From positions 121,260,998 to 121,324,997 of the forward strand of contig CM061240.1 of NCBI GenBank assembly GCA_030848705.1: a stretch of DNA of 64,000 nt, read 5' to 3'. Source of the stretch: Heracleum sosnowskyi (Eukaryota > Streptophyta > Magnoliopsida > Apiales > Apiaceae). The notes beneath the pieces were generated by a model. The model was not told where the DNA came from. It did not search any database and was given only the letters and a program-made list of their open reading frames with translations. The position numbers and the translations under genes were made by a program. This document shows positions 11,585-23,969 of this stretch, piece by piece (position 1 is the stretch's first letter; every line of letters starts with the position of its first letter).

Positions 11585-12934
11585 TGATATATGATCTTTA
11601 TGATCATATTTTCTCTATATTTTTAGTTAATTTTGCATGAAATTGGATTCTATTTAACTGATTTTCATGTTTTATTTCAGGGAATAAGGATTTCTTATAA
11701 TAGAAGGATTGTGGCTGAAATTGCAAAATTTTAATTGAATTCTAGCAAAATTCGGATTTTCGGATCAGCTTGCGCAGTGTTCACTGTTTTGGCTATAACC
11801 GGAGTTTCGAATGTCGGTTTGAGGTGATTCAGGCGCCGTTGGAAAGCTTGCGAGAAGACCTTTAATTTAAGTATGGTCTCAGATTTTATTGATGTTCCAA
11901 ACTGCCCAGAATATTGCCAGAAGCAGACAGCTCGAATTATAGACTTTGGAATCCTACTATAAAAATGAATCTCTTTTGTTTTATTGTAAAATAAGTAAAT
12001 TCTATTTATTATTAAATAGAAGTCAGGTAGGTTATATATATATCCAGTAGTTAAAAAAAAGACACGTACCTGACTTGTGTGGAGACAACGGTTACATTGA
12101 ACAAAGAAGAAAACCACCACGGGGAAGAAGAACACAAGCATTCAAGAAGAGAAGCCATTGAAGAAGATCAAAATCCTAGAGTTTTTATCTTCTCTTCACT
12201 TCTCTTTATTGTAACTTTGCTATAATGTCTTCATTCTTGTGTTTAGTATTCTTTGTGATGTTTAACTAAATCTCCTTCTAGGCCTTTAATGGATACTTGT
12301 GTTTTGATATAAGTTTGTTCTTTAATTCTCTGAGTATGGTGTTCATTACAATTGTTTATAGTGATTTGTGTTTAATGCTTTTCAAGAAATGATCAACCTT
12401 GGAATTGAATTGGTAATGTAGGTGGACTTGGAAAAGAAAACCTAGATTAAGGCCACGTCAATATAACTTGGGATTACTAGTATGCTAATTTGTGTTTAAG
12501 ATAGGAATATACTTAAACACTCTAGGTAGTGAAATTAAGGTGGAGGTTAATGCTGTTCTAATACTTAAATTCTTCATAGGAATATGGGAATTAGTTGATG
12601 AATAAGAATCACTTGTGATTCAGAAGGTCCTCGTGGTTAGTTAAGTGCCTTAGACTAGCAATTGGAACACCATAGTAGAGATGAAGAGAGTAGCTTATTA
12701 ATGAACACAAGTTGAAGTTAAAGGCTTAGTTTTGTTAATCTTGATATCTTCTTTGTGTTAACTTAGTACTTATTGATAATTAGTTGTGTTTGAAACCACT
12801 TATTATTTTGACTTGAATTAAAAGAACAATGGTGTTTGGTACTTAACATCTTAGATTTAGTCTATGTGGGAATGAATTATTATACTACTTGTAACGATAT
12901 CTGCACTTGCATTTGATGTGTAAAATCGCTAACA
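11585..12934 (+). repeat. 3' LTR of the Athila element
   Basis: 1350 bp, TGATATATGATC...AATCGCTAACA, followed by the GGGCA duplication at 12935-12939. It keeps the roughly 140 bp (about 11674-11814) missing from the 5' LTR. Its TATA box is at 11958-11965. Confidence 0.93.
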
Positions 12935-12939
12935 GGGCA

Positions 12940-14990
12940 ATTAAGTAAAATCACAACATACCATACCGACAAAACTTTTAATATTTTGTATCCCGTGCGA
13001 TGCACGTTTTTCTTTAATATTTTGTTATATTTATTTAGATTTTTGTAATTATATATTTTTTGATGAAATTTTAATATATATTTATATGTGTATATAATAA
13101 ATTGGATTTATATATCTAACAATATAAGTATTTTAATTTAATAAATTGTTGACGTAATCTTTAGTAGTATTTTATATATTTAAATAGAAAAATATTTTTA
13201 AATAATACATCTAACAGTTCGTATTTATTTGCTCTTAAAAAATCTAAGAGTGACTAAAGTGCAAATAACAAAATATGTGCCTGTAATGTGTCGAGTTTCT
13301 TTTAACATATGCTATTACTTTTATTTATTTTTATTAATTATCTTATTTAAATTGATTATTATAAAAAATTATATTAAACATGAATTTTATAAGTTTAATA
13401 TAATAATATTGTCTTTATTTTTATATTTTTCCCCGTGTTATTTTTAATTCGACTATGAGTTGTTTGAATTAAAAAATATGAAATATACAATGTCAGACTG
13501 TTAGTTACTTATTAATAATTATATTAAATTTATATATATATATATATTGTCCGTGTTACTTTTAGAAAATTAGTTGTTTAAATTAGAAAATAAAAAATTA
13601 TATTACATTTCTATATATATGTTGTGAGTGTTACTTTTAGAAAAATTAGTTGTTTAAGTTAGAAAAAATAAAAAAGGTTATGTGTTTAGCTGAAAAGGGT
13701 AAGTGGTTATTTATTAATAATTACATATAACAATATTACCATTACATATTTATTTTGCATGTGTTATGTTTAGAACATGAGTTATTTTAGTTAGAAAATG
13801 TAAAATATATAATGTGTTTTAGCTGAAAAAGGTAATCAGTTATAAATATGTAATAATATTACTATTATATATATATATATATATTACATATTTTATTTTT
13901 AGAAGCTGAGTTATTTTAGTTAGAAAATAGATAAAATAGGTAATGTATTTTAGCTGAAAAAAGCAATTGGTTATAAATAAATTGGTTATATATAGGCTCG
14001 ACCCAAGTTAAAATTATAGATAGGTCCGGCCCAAATACCGACCGATCGACCGACCAAAACTTTTAATGTTTCGTCTTTAATAATAATAGCTTAAAACTCG
14101 TGGGATGCACAGATTGTTAATTGTTATTTTATTATTATATTTTTAATATTTTATTAATTGTATTTGTTAAAAAAATAAGTAGGCATGTTAAAATAGCTAA
14201 ATACTTTTAATTAATTAAAATCATTAAAACAAATTTTAAAATAAATAAGTAAGGGTTTGCCGGTTATATTTTGGAAAATGAGGGGTTTTAGTAAGAAAAA
14301 ATAAAAAATGTAACATATATTTATTTTAAAAAGGTAAATGCCCGTGATATATTTGGAAAATGAGGTTTTAAAATTTAATAACTAAAAGTATTTAAATTCG
14401 TTTTAAAATAAATAAGTAAATGGTTTCCTAAGATATTTTAGGGGAAAAAAAGAATTTTAGTGAGAAAAATAGAAAAAGTAAACTGAGAAAGATAATTTCC
14501 GGTGATATAGTTAGAAAAGAAGGGACTTTGTTAGAAAAATCTATAATGTGTTTTAGAGTAATTGGTTATAAATATGTATTTGATTATTTATATTTTAATA
14601 TTCTTAGTGATTGCATTTGTTAAGAAAAATAAGTAGACATGTTAAAATAGGTAAAATTTTAAAAGAATAATTATAATATTATAGGTTTAAAAATAAATAA
14701 CTAAAGGTTTGTCCGTGATATTTTTGAAAAATGAGGGGTTTTAGCAAAGAAAAATAGAAAAACTAACATGTTTTAGTTAAAAAAGTAATTGACATGTTTG
14801 AAAAAGTAGGGGAATTTGTTAGAAAAAATAATGTATTTTAATATTATATTTCTATAAATAAGTAAGGTTAATTAAATAAAAACATGAAATACAGTTAATG
14901 CCAATTAAGTAAAATCACAACATACCATACCGACCAACCAAACTTTTAATGTTTCGTCTATTATATAATAGTATTCATAGTATAGATTTA
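12940..14990. repeat. AT-rich repeat block with internal duplications
   Basis: No genes. The phrase AATTAAGTAAAATCACAACA followed by TACCATACCGAC occurs near 12939 and again near 14907. Phrases built on TTTTAGCTGAAAA and GGTTATAAATA recur at several places. 14456-14905 matches 1-480. CCCGTGCGATGCACG at 12992 looks like a Helitron-type hairpin but has no CTRR end beside it. The family is unknown. Confidence 0.6.
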
Positions 14991-16048
14991 CAATTTTATT
15001 TATTTCATTTGAAATATTGTTTATTTTTTTATTAGTAACCGCCACATGTATTATATCAAAAAATTTAAAGCTATCAAGAGTAAATTTTTCAATTTTAGCT
15101 GTAAGATAAAAGCTATTCAGAGCAATTTTTCAGCTTCAAGTATATGATACTTTTATGATACTTTTACAGTAAAAATCTCTTTTCTAAAAATCGGTGATTA
15201 ATCGAGTTTAATTGTTGATTAATCGATAGATGGTGACTAATTGATTCATTAATACTAAAATCGAGTCGAAAATTGTTTACCGTAAATATCGCTCAAGATT
15301 TGGTATAAATCGGTGTAATCAGTTAAACATAGGCTTAAACGGTCAAAAATCAGCTGAAATAATAAATGTAGTCAAATGTATAAAAAAGGTATAAAATTAT
15401 TTTAAAATAAGAAAATATTATTTTCGTGTATATAATTACTACTTTGAACGGTAAATCATGAACACATTTAAATTTTCCTCTCATATTGATCTCCAATTTA
15501 AAAGTTAGATTTTGAAAAGTTTCTTTATTTCGATAATACAATATTTTAAATATATTTATAAAAATATATAATAATTATATATGTATAACTAAACTAAAAC
15601 ATATAAGTTTATACAATAAATAAATATATAATAAAAATATTAAATTAATTCCAATTAATGATCTCATCAATCATTGTGATTAATGCTCGATTATCCAATT
15701 TAATCCCTAGAATATGCATCGACGATTAAATCTTATTTCCGCTTTTCACGACACCAAATAAAAATATAATAAAAATGTAGAAACAATTAAATCATACAAC
15801 TAGTATCTTTCTTCTGCATTCTTGACAGGATCTTGCTTACTGTATTTTTTTTCTTGTCAAGATTTTGCTAAGTGTATTAAATTAACTAATGCACACTTAA
15901 ATCATATTAATCAAATAAAAGAAAAGCAAATGGGCTAAGAGCCCAATATGCAATAAGGATGGCCTGTCCAATTGAATGTTTATATCACATGACGTTTTGT
16001 AATTAAACAAGAAATCAAGTCAACCAAACTAGAATTTAAGCTTTACGA
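14991..16048. other. Intergenic AT-rich DNA
   Basis: No coding signal. A patch near 15190-15320 has repeated GATTAATCGA-like words, with inverted counterparts near 15650-15740, which may be a decayed transposon. No ends were found. Confidence 0.4.
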
Positions 16049-16179
16049 TGTAACAAGAGTAAAGTATACTTTGTGTACTCGCATTTTGAGTGTCAGATCA
16101 CTTGAAATACTAAATTTTAAAAATTATCACTTGTTATATTGAACTTTTAACTTTTTTACAAGACACTACACCAAAAACG

Positions 16180-16760
16180 GCCTTTTCCTACCACGAAAAT
16201 GGTAGGTTTTGGGGGTCAATCGGTAGGAATTGGTGTCAATTCCTACCATTCGACATGGTAGGAATTGCTCAGGTCGGAATTGATGATGGTAGGAATTGGT
16301 GGTCTGTTTCTTAAACGGCCCCACATGCCAAATGGCTGTCCATGTGGCGAGCCACATCAACAGCCACATCGACGGCCACATGGCGGTAGACCCCGACACG
16401 TCACTTGCCACGAGGTTGACATGTCATGCCACGTGTCACGAGTGGGGGTCACTACCACGTCATTTTGTGGGGTCACATTTGACCCTGGTCAAGGACTATT
16501 TCCTACCAACCAAATCCTACCAACGCATTTCCTACCAACTCAAAGGCACCAAAATGGTAGGTTTTATAACAAAAGCACATAAAAATAGCTATTTCCTACC
16601 AAGCAATTCCTACCACCTTCAGTATTTCCTACTAGTTAAAACCTACCGCATTCATCAATTCTGGAAAATGTTACGAAGACGGTAGGAAATGCTATGAAGA
16701 CGGTAGGAAATGTTATGAAGACAGTAGGAAATGCTTTGAAGGTGGTAGGAATTACTAGAC
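16180..16760. repeat. CACTA left subterminal repeats
   Basis: Many copies of CCTACCA and GGTAGGAA in both orientations occur, for example the run GACGGTAGGAAATG near 16678-16720. Short open frames across 16166-16685 follow this repeat structure and a locally GC-rich stretch, and are not called as genes. Confidence 0.8.
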
Positions 16761-17329
16761 AATTGTTTCAAAAAAAATAAAGCTTTCATTACTTCCCCTA
16801 TCTAACAAATTGCTCAAATCATTATAAAAAAAATAGATCGATGTCTAATTCACAAGTATACAAACATAACAAATAATCAAACATTCATTGTATATGAAAA
16901 TTCAAACATTCCTTACACATAAATCATAATATTCAAAATTAGAAGTTGTTCTTATGGACCAAAAGTACAAATCAAAAATTATTTACAAGGCTTAATTAAT
17001 TATCTTCAAAATCTTCATCTTTTTCGTTTGGATCTTCATGTTATTTTCTTCACAATCATTTTCTCTATTTTCACATCATTGTCTTTGGATCTTCATCAAG
17101 TACCTAAAATTTACATAAAAAGCAAGAATTAGTATTAAGAATTAAATAACAAAATAAGCATGAAGATAAAATTACTTAAATAAGCAAAAAGAAGAAGAAC
17201 AAAGTGAATGATATGTGAAATTGATTTGAAGAAGATAAAGATATAGAGAAGAAGATGAAGAGAGGAAAGAAAATTGAAGTGAAATGAGAAAAAAAAAATG
17301 ATTGTATTATAAGTAATAAGAAGAGGAAA

Positions 17330-17900
17330 TTATTTTTGAATTTTTCGTTTGGGCGCAATTTTTAAATTTTTCGTAAAATTGTAGCTTATTTCCTACCGAT
17401 AATGGTAGGTTATGATTCTCAGCAAAATTTTTGAATTTTTGGTTTGGGCGCAATTTTTGAATTTTAAGTTTTAGGCGCAATTTTTGAATTTTTCGTAAAA
17501 TTGTAGCTTATTTCCTACCGATAATGGTAGGTTATGATTTTCAGCGAAAATTTTGAATTTTTGGTTTGGGCGCAATTTTTGAATTTTTAGTTTTAAGCGC
17601 AATTTTTGAATTTTTCGGGAAATTGTAGCTTATTTCCTACAGATAATGGTAGGTTATGATTCTCAGCAAAAAATTTGAATTTTTGGTTTGGGCGCAATTT
17701 TTGAATTTTTAGTTTTAGGCGCAATTTTTGAATTTTTCGTGAAATTGTAGCTTATTTCCTACCGATAATGGTAGGTTATGATTCTCAGCAAAATTTTTGA
17801 ATTTTTGGTTTGGGCGCAATTTTTGAATTTTTAGTTTTAGGCGCAATTTTTGAATTTTTCGTGAAATTGTAGCTTATTTCCTACCGATAATGGTAGGGTA
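17330..17900. repeat. 122-bp tandem repeat inside the CACTA element
   Basis: The marker CCTACCGATAATGGTAGG (third copy has A for C) begins at 17392, 17514, 17636, 17759 and 17880, a period of 121-123 bp. Each unit also holds two or three copies of GGCGCAATTTTTGAATTTT (some with one change). There are about four and a half units. Confidence 0.9.
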
Positions 17901-18284
17901 TAGGTTTTGGCACAATTGTTTTTTTAAAAAAAAATAAACATAATAATTTTTTTTAAATAATATTTTCGACGATCGAAACGTAATGATAATTTAGATCTAT
18001 TAATTTATTTCAGAGGGTAAATGAGTTTTTACCGTAATTGTTTTTCTTTTATTATTTTAAGTATATTCTTTTTTAGTTGTGCGCGGTAATTTCAAGTTTT
18101 TGGTAAAACAATTTGGCGGAAATTGCCAAAAAAATTGGGTTGTGTGGATTTAAACAACTGCCCTCTCTAAGAATAACCAAGTGCATAACCACTACACCAA
18201 CATCGTTTTTTCTACTAAATATGCAATTTACTCATATATCATATTTCAGTTCAAGTTTTGTAAATTATAAGTTTGATAGATAGA

Positions 18285-18595
18285 TTAATTATAAAAATAT
18301 AGGAGTTTAAATTACAAAATTCTAAAATTTTACATACAGCTAAGAAATCAAAATATTTAATCATCCGTAAGGTTAGATCGTTGAAAAAAAAATCAAAAAA
18401 AATCAAAAAGTGTAACCCTAGACAACCCCTAAAATAGATTTATTATAAAAATATAAGAGTTTAAATTAAAAAAATCCAATATTTTGTATAAAACTAAGAA
18501 ATCAACATATTTAATCATCCGTAAGGTTGGATCGTTGAAAAAAAATAAATAGAAATCAAAAAGTGTAACCCTAGACAACCCCTAAAACATGAGTA
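18285..18595. repeat. Tandem duplication of about 155 bp inside the CACTA element
   Basis: Two adjacent copies share TTTAATCATCCGTAAGGTT, GATCGTTGAAAAAAAA and GTGTAACCCTAGACAACCCC in the same order. Confidence 0.8.
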
Positions 18596-18964
18596 AAAAT
18601 TCTAACTCAATTTTCTAACACTCTTTCATTTTCTAAACGATTTTAACTTTTTGTAATTCCTTTTTGTCTAAATTTTTTTCCTTACATTCATCAAACTATA
18701 AAACGACGTTTCATATAAAAAAATTTAATTTATCCATGCGTCTTTATATTTTTAATTTTTTTTCGATATAATTAGGTTTTAACGAATAACATAAGTACCT
18801 AAATATGTAAGTTTAATTCAACTAATTTTTATCCTCCACTACTAAAATGAGTAAATCTTTATGTCCCTAGAGTTTGATTAACAAAAAATATGATAACCGA
18901 TCAACAAAAAATATAATATAAACACATTCTCCATTAATTTTATTTTGTATTATTTTATTAATCG

Positions 18965-19690
18965 ATTAAAACCTACCAACAATGGTAGGTTTTGATGTGC
19001 GCGGGAAATTCAACTTTTCTGTGAAATTTTTGGCGGAAAAGCAAAAAGGTGGTGGGGGTCCAAAATTCGTCAGTGACTATTTCCTACCATATATGGTAGG
19101 AAATGGCCTTGACAGAATGAAAATATTTCGTATTTAAAAAAATGTTTATTAATTTAAAATATGGTGGGGTACCATCACGAATAAAACCTACCAGATTTGG
19201 TAGGTTTTATTTTCCTACCATATATGGTAGGAAATGACCATGACAGAATTAAAAATTTTATTATTTTTAAAAAATTATTTATTACATAAATTATGATATG
19301 GCTGATGATGTGGATGGTGGGGTACCATCAAGAATAAAACCTACCAGATTTGGTAGGTTTTAGTTTCCTACCATATATGGTAGGAAATGACCACAGCATA
19401 TTGAAAATATTTTTTATTTTATAAAAATTGTTTATTACTTAAAAATATGACAAGGTTGATGATTAGGATGGTGGGGTCTTAACTTTGTGAAAATGAGGTA
19501 AAACCTACCCATGTTGGTAGGTTTTATTTTCCTACCAACAATCGGTAGGAATTGGTCCGCGCTTTTACAGATTTCGGGCCCCACACGGACCATTTCCTAC
19601 CATATTTGTCGTCGGTAGGAAATGGGGGGTCAATTCCTACCAAGTTTTTTTGGTATGATTTATATGGTAGGAAAAGGCCGTTTTTGATGT
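18965..19690. repeat. CACTA right subterminal palindromes
   Basis: At least three copies of CCTACCATATATGGTAGGAA and several of CCTACCAGATTTGGTAGG-like palindromes are spaced through the right end. Their symmetry fits dimer binding by a transposase. The binding itself is inference. Confidence 0.8.
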
Positions 19691-20348
19691 AGTGAGACGT
19701 GTACTTCCGACCACTAATTCTGTCAACTTTTTCAAGGGTATTTCAGTCTTTTTGTCATCATCTTCTTCCTCAAACCCATTTCCACCATTGTTGAAGCTAT
19801 TGAGAAATTAAAAGTTGAATATCTCATTCATTTCTTTACAAAATCAAGTCATTCAAATTACAACATAATCATTTTTCCCTCCTTTACAAATAGATATTGA
19901 TTTTCACTATCAATATCTTAATTTGGCGAAATTTTTTTAAAAGAACATAACTTAACAAGCTATACATGAGTTGTAGGTTGTTAAATATATAAATTCTTGA
20001 AAGTAATTTTTTAATGGTTATAATTGATATCCCATTATACAGGAGAAAAAGACGATTTTGTTGCAACTTAAATGAATCTATTTCATTATAAAATGAATGA
20101 AAAATTCGAGTTACAAGTTTTACAAAGATTATCAATGACGAAAATGAATTTAAGGAAGAAGATGATTGATGAAAGACGAATATACCCCTGAATTTACTAA
20201 CGGCGTCAAATGAATTTAACGGAAGAACGCAAATTGTAAAAAAAATTAGAAGTCCAGTATAGCAAGTGGTAGTTTTAGAAATTTAGTATCTCAAGTGGTC
20301 TGACACCCAAAGTGCGAGTCTACGAAATGCACTTTACTCATGTAATAA

Positions 20349-20640
20349 TTTAAATTTATTGAGAAGAAAACACACCTCTTCGACCAACTTCTGTACAACC
20401 CTTTTTTATAATTTAAAGGGTTAACACACTAAATTTAAATGAATTTGGAAATTTCTAAAACTTGTCAGTGTAAAAAAAATTGAGTTTGATAAATAAAATT
20501 AGATAAACTAAATTGTTTTACTTTGTACTCCTATATAAATAAAAAAAGACATAACATGTTTAACAAATTATTTCATTGCGATCAAATTGTTTTTAATCAA
20601 GATTTTGCATAGAGAATTTTAAAATTATAAAAAACTATAT
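20349..20640. other. Intergenic AT-rich DNA
   Basis: About 290 bp between the foldback element and copia element A. No gene or repeat was recognised. Confidence 0.5.
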
Positions 20641-21945
20641 TGTTATTTATGAATGATACTAAGAAACTAGACAGGGGAGGGTGAATAGATAGTTTGAATA
20701 ATTTTCGATTTCTTGAAACTAAAATGTTGTGAGAGATTGTGTTGTATAAAATGCAGAATGAAAATAAACAGAACACACACAATCACTTTAATCTAATTTG
20801 TATTAAGTAAATTAAATACTACAGCTTCCAAAATTTCACAAATGAAATTCTAGCTTATCAACAAGAACATTGTTTTTCTTGCTTTGCTTACAGAGAAAAG
20901 AGTACTTGAATATTTCTGTGTATTACTCTCTTACAGCTAACAATAGAGTGTGCAAGATATATATAACCTATACAAACTAGTGCACATTTCTATTTACATA
21001 GTTACCCATCACTATAAGTCCAACTTGTCCTGCCATAAGAAGTTAACTGTGTCAGGAAGGACCACTTGCTTTTCGGAATCTTTCCCGTTTCTGTAGTTGC
21101 TTGTCTCTTAACTTTCTCTCCAAGTTTTGTTGTAGATTTGCCATCTGTTCTTTGGACCACCTTACTGTAACAGATGCTTCAGTATTTGTCTCCTTTGAAT
21201 TTTGGTTATGTACCTTGATTTGTCTTGTTATAAACGGCTAAGTGTTGATATCGTGAACTCCAGTATGTTCCCGACTTCACGATATATCCTTTGAAGACTT
21301 CGTGACATAGCCTTTGAAGACTTCGCGACATAGCCTTTTTGAGGACTTCGCGATCTAGCCTTTTTGGGAACTTCGCGACATAGCCTTTTTGAGGACTTCG
21401 CGATCTAGCCCTTTTGGGGACTTCGCGACATAGCCTTTTTGAGGACTTCGCGATCTAGGCTATTTGAGGACTTCACGATCTAGTACATTTTGACTTTGTT
21501 GTATCAACACTTCACGATATGAGCCTTGAAGACTTCACGACATAGTTCATTTAGGACTATGCGATCTCAGTACTTCACGACATGGATTTTTGAGGACTTC
21601 ATGACATAGCTTTATTTTGACTTCACGGTATAGGGACTTAGATAAATTTCTGCAACTTATTTCTTCAGGGCCTTATTCATCTCCATCCTGCTCTATGATC
21701 ATTTCTGAACTTCTATACCAGGATAATTATTCCATGGCCTATGTACATTCTAGATTGCAAGAAGCTTACTAAGCTCATTATAACTCTGAACATACAAGAT
21801 AAAGCTAAGTACATGAAAACAAGACAAGTACAATAAAGACCTATACTATATCCCAGTGAAGGAATTCACTAGGTCATGTAGAGTGACATAGTCACAATGA
21901 GTAGGCTTGTTAATAGTGGTATTCAGACATGCCTTGAGCCTAACA
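20641..21945 (-). repeat. 3' LTR of copia A
   Basis: 1305 bp. On the plus strand it starts TGTTATTTATGAATG and ends GAGCCTAACA. It contains the 25-bp tandem array at 21274-21630. It matches 46258-47553. Confidence 0.92.
21274..21630. repeat. 25-bp tandem motif array in the copia A LTR
   Basis: ACTTCGCGA or a close variant begins at 21274, 21297, 21320, 21345, 21370, 21395, 21420, 21445 and 21470, then less regularly at 21509, 21532, 21556, 21572, 21595 and 21620. Most units read GACTTCGCGACATAG or GACTTCGCGATCTAG. The same array is in the other LTR at about 46889-47235. Confidence 0.9.
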
Positions 21946-21957
21946 ATCTCCCCCAAA
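21946..21957 (-). other. Polypurine tract of copia A
   Basis: On the minus strand TTTGGGGGAGAT directly abuts the TG of the 3' LTR. Confidence 0.85.
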
Positions 21958-22096
21958 TTGTGAGTAAGAAACTTAGGCACAATTTCATGTCTGATAACAA
22001 GCCTAACTTACATAAAAAGAATTAAATTTCGGAGAGAACAATAGATGAACATTATGAACATAATTTGATTACACATTGAAAATGAAAGCTTACATA

Positions 22097-23969
22097 TTAT
22101 CTTAGTTGCTGAACAACTTCAGTTTCCATCTGCTTTTCAAGATAGTAATCATAAACCTTCTTCTTTCTCATTTCTTCCTTTCTGTTCATTTCTGAAATGG
22201 CTGCTATAAGTTCATCTCTTGCAATTAGTTCTTCTATCAAAGGAGAGTCTTCTAAATCTTCAATTGCAGCTTTAAGGGCACTTTCCACATAGGATTCTAC
22301 AAACTCCATCCTTATTTTGCTTCTTCCTCCATTTTTATTTTTGTACTCCACAACATAAGGATTTTGTTTTACTTTGCACAGCCCTTTCTTCCTCAACTCT
22401 CTAGCCTTCTCTTCCATCTCTGCCATCTCTTTTTCTTTCTGAATCATCTTCTCTTCATTTGACTTCCTTAGACTCTCTTGATAATCAGAGTGCATCTTCA
22501 AGAACCTGGCAATCTCTATCTTCCACAATCTTTATTCCTTGTCTTCAAAATTTAGCAGTGCATTAATTCTTTCTAGCTCATATTGTGGAAAATATTGCCA
22601 GCTTCCTTGCTTCATTTCTTTTTCCCTTCCATCAGTGAATTTGATCTCTAGATGATTTAGCTTCACTTTGACTTCAAAAATTCTTTGAGCTCTCAGAAAT
22701 ACTAGGGCATCTTCATCATAGTCTTCATCTAGATGAAGAACATTGATCCCAACTGCATTTGTGATCACCCCATTCTTCTTTGTTATCCTTGTCCTTTTGG
22801 CTACACTTTTGAGTTTCCAATGTTTGACTTGAGGTAGCTTTCCGGAACAATGGGATTTAGTCTTTAGTGCCACATCATTTGAAAGTAGCTTCAACCCTTT
22901 CCCCTTCATCCACTGTAACACTCCACTAGCTGTGACTTTGTGGAAGTGACTTTTTGATTTTGTTGTGGTCTCTTTACCTTTCTCCAGTGGCAAATCAGTT
23001 TCAGAAGTCATGGATATTGATTTTGGAGGATCATTACTAACAGTACCCACCCTAGACTTAGAGTCTTGTGTTGTGGTTAAGGTATTTCTAGCAATGTCCT
23101 TGACTTGCTGATTTCCACTTCTCTTCTTTACTGTCTCTTTCTTTCCCTGAGTGTCTTTTTTGACATCTTCAGCATCTTTAGATTTCTTGGAAGTTTTGCC
23201 CTTGATGCTCTCACTTGTCCCATCCTTATCACTCCTAGACTGACTCCTTCTCCTGTAACTCTTGTCTTCATCATCATCCTTGTCATCTTTTTGAGTTTTC
23301 TGTGTCTTGAGTGATTCAGGTATTCTTCCATGTATCAAAAATGATTGAAGAATTTGGATCATTTCTAGCTCTTCAGCAGTCCTGAATACCCTCTTAGCTC
23401 TTAGCATTTGGAGCACATTGTTGATCTTGTCTTTGTTCTTCATATTCAGCTGAGCAGGGATGATTAGTTGATCAATAGTGTTTGCCCTGCTAAGACCTTG
23501 GAAAATGACTGTTCTTGGATTGGTGATGACTTCAGGCAATCTTAAGAATTGGTCTTTTTTCAAGTCCTCATACAAAATTCTATTGTTCTCACCAGTTTTC
23601 TCTATTCGCTCCACAATAGTGTCTAGTTTAATAAATCTCAGCTTCTCCAGAGTTTCAAAAGACAAATGCCATAGGTCATTTTCTTTAGATACCATGACAA
23701 TTTCTCTTAGATAGGCATTCTTGACTTTCCTGACTACCACAGTGAGATACTTGATATTTTCCTTGATCATTGCCCTGTAGGTCTCAGTATCACCTTGTAC
23801 ACTATTGAAGATGACTTTCAGAAACTCCAGAAAGGCCTCATCATGATAGATGTTTTTGTTGGCAACTTCCTGTAGCTTGGCCTCAGTGATTATACTTGCT
23901 TTGACAGGCTGAGCACTTGTGGAGATGAGAGGAGCAGAGACATCACTTGGCATTGTGCCAGGATAGAAG
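22097..23969 (-). pseudogene. Third frame of copia A, C-terminal part
   Basis: One frame running from the edge of element B to 22097, broken only by an in-frame TAA at 22532-22534. The first part (about 470 residues) is rich in Lys, Glu, Asp and Ser, with a basic low-complexity stretch near its middle. The last part (about 140 residues) is strongly helical and charged, likely a coiled coil. Removing element B and one AGAAG copy joins this frame in phase to the frame ending at 37090, so both are one gene split by the insertion. Function is unknown. The position is that of the envelope-like frame of SIRE elements, but no signal peptide or membrane segment is seen. Confidence 0.65.
23965..23969. 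other. Target site duplication of copia B (AGAAG)
   Basis: AGAAG lies directly before the LTR at 23970 and is repeated at 37085-37089 after the other LTR. Confidence 0.95.

Larger units (their letters stand above)
486..12934 (+). mobile_element. Ty3/gypsy LTR retrotransposon, Athila lineage, near-complete
   Basis: This 12.45-kb element has two TG...CA LTRs, a perfect 5-bp TSD, a tRNA-Asp primer binding site, one uninterrupted gag-pol frame, a second frame in the envelope position and a polypurine tract next to the right LTR. The order gag, protease, RT, RNase H, integrase without a chromodomain, followed by an extra 3' frame and a long 3' untranslated region, is that of plant Athila elements. 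The two LTRs differ by about a dozen substitutions by eye, plus indels, so the insertion is recent. Nothing in the coding frames rules out activity. The 5' LTR has lost about 140 bp upstream of its TATA box. Confidence 0.93.
16164..19694. mobile_element. Non-autonomous CACTA (En/Spm) transposon
   Basis: The left end reads CACTACACCAAAAACGGCCT. The right end, read in reverse, is CACTACATCAAAAACGGCCT, with the match running on into TTTCCTACCA. The 3-bp duplication AGA flanks it at 16161-16163 and 19695-19697. At 3.53 kb it encodes no recognisable transposase. Both ends are filled with TTCCTACCA / TGGTAGGAA sites, often paired as short palindromes, as expected for transposase binding regions of this superfamily. 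Confidence 0.93.
16058..20339. mobile_element. Mutator-like foldback element split by a CACTA insertion
   Basis: The left end starts GAGTAAAGTATACTTTGTG. The reverse complement of the right end starts GAGTAAAGTGCATTTCGTA. The two arms stay similar for about 200 bp. The left arm is cut after about 106 bp by the CACTA element and resumes after 19697. Flanking 9-mers ATGTAACAA (16049-16057) and ATGTAATAA (20340-20348) differ by one base and fit a 9-bp Mutator-type duplication. Without the insert the element would be about 0.75 kb and carries no transposase. Confidence 0.8.

Noticed and set aside
12985..13010. Helitron 3' end at CCCGTGCGATGCACG
   Set aside because: The hairpin-like word is present but no CTRR terminus follows at the right distance on either strand.
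16166..16685. Overlapping open frames at the left end of the CACTA element
   Set aside because: They follow the subterminal repeats and a GC-rich stretch, occur on both strands at once and match no transposase motif.
21274..21630. Regular 25-bp repeats resembling a CRISPR array
   Set aside because: Repeat and intervening bases are both similar from unit to unit, the array is inside a retrotransposon LTR of a plant genome and there are no cas genes.
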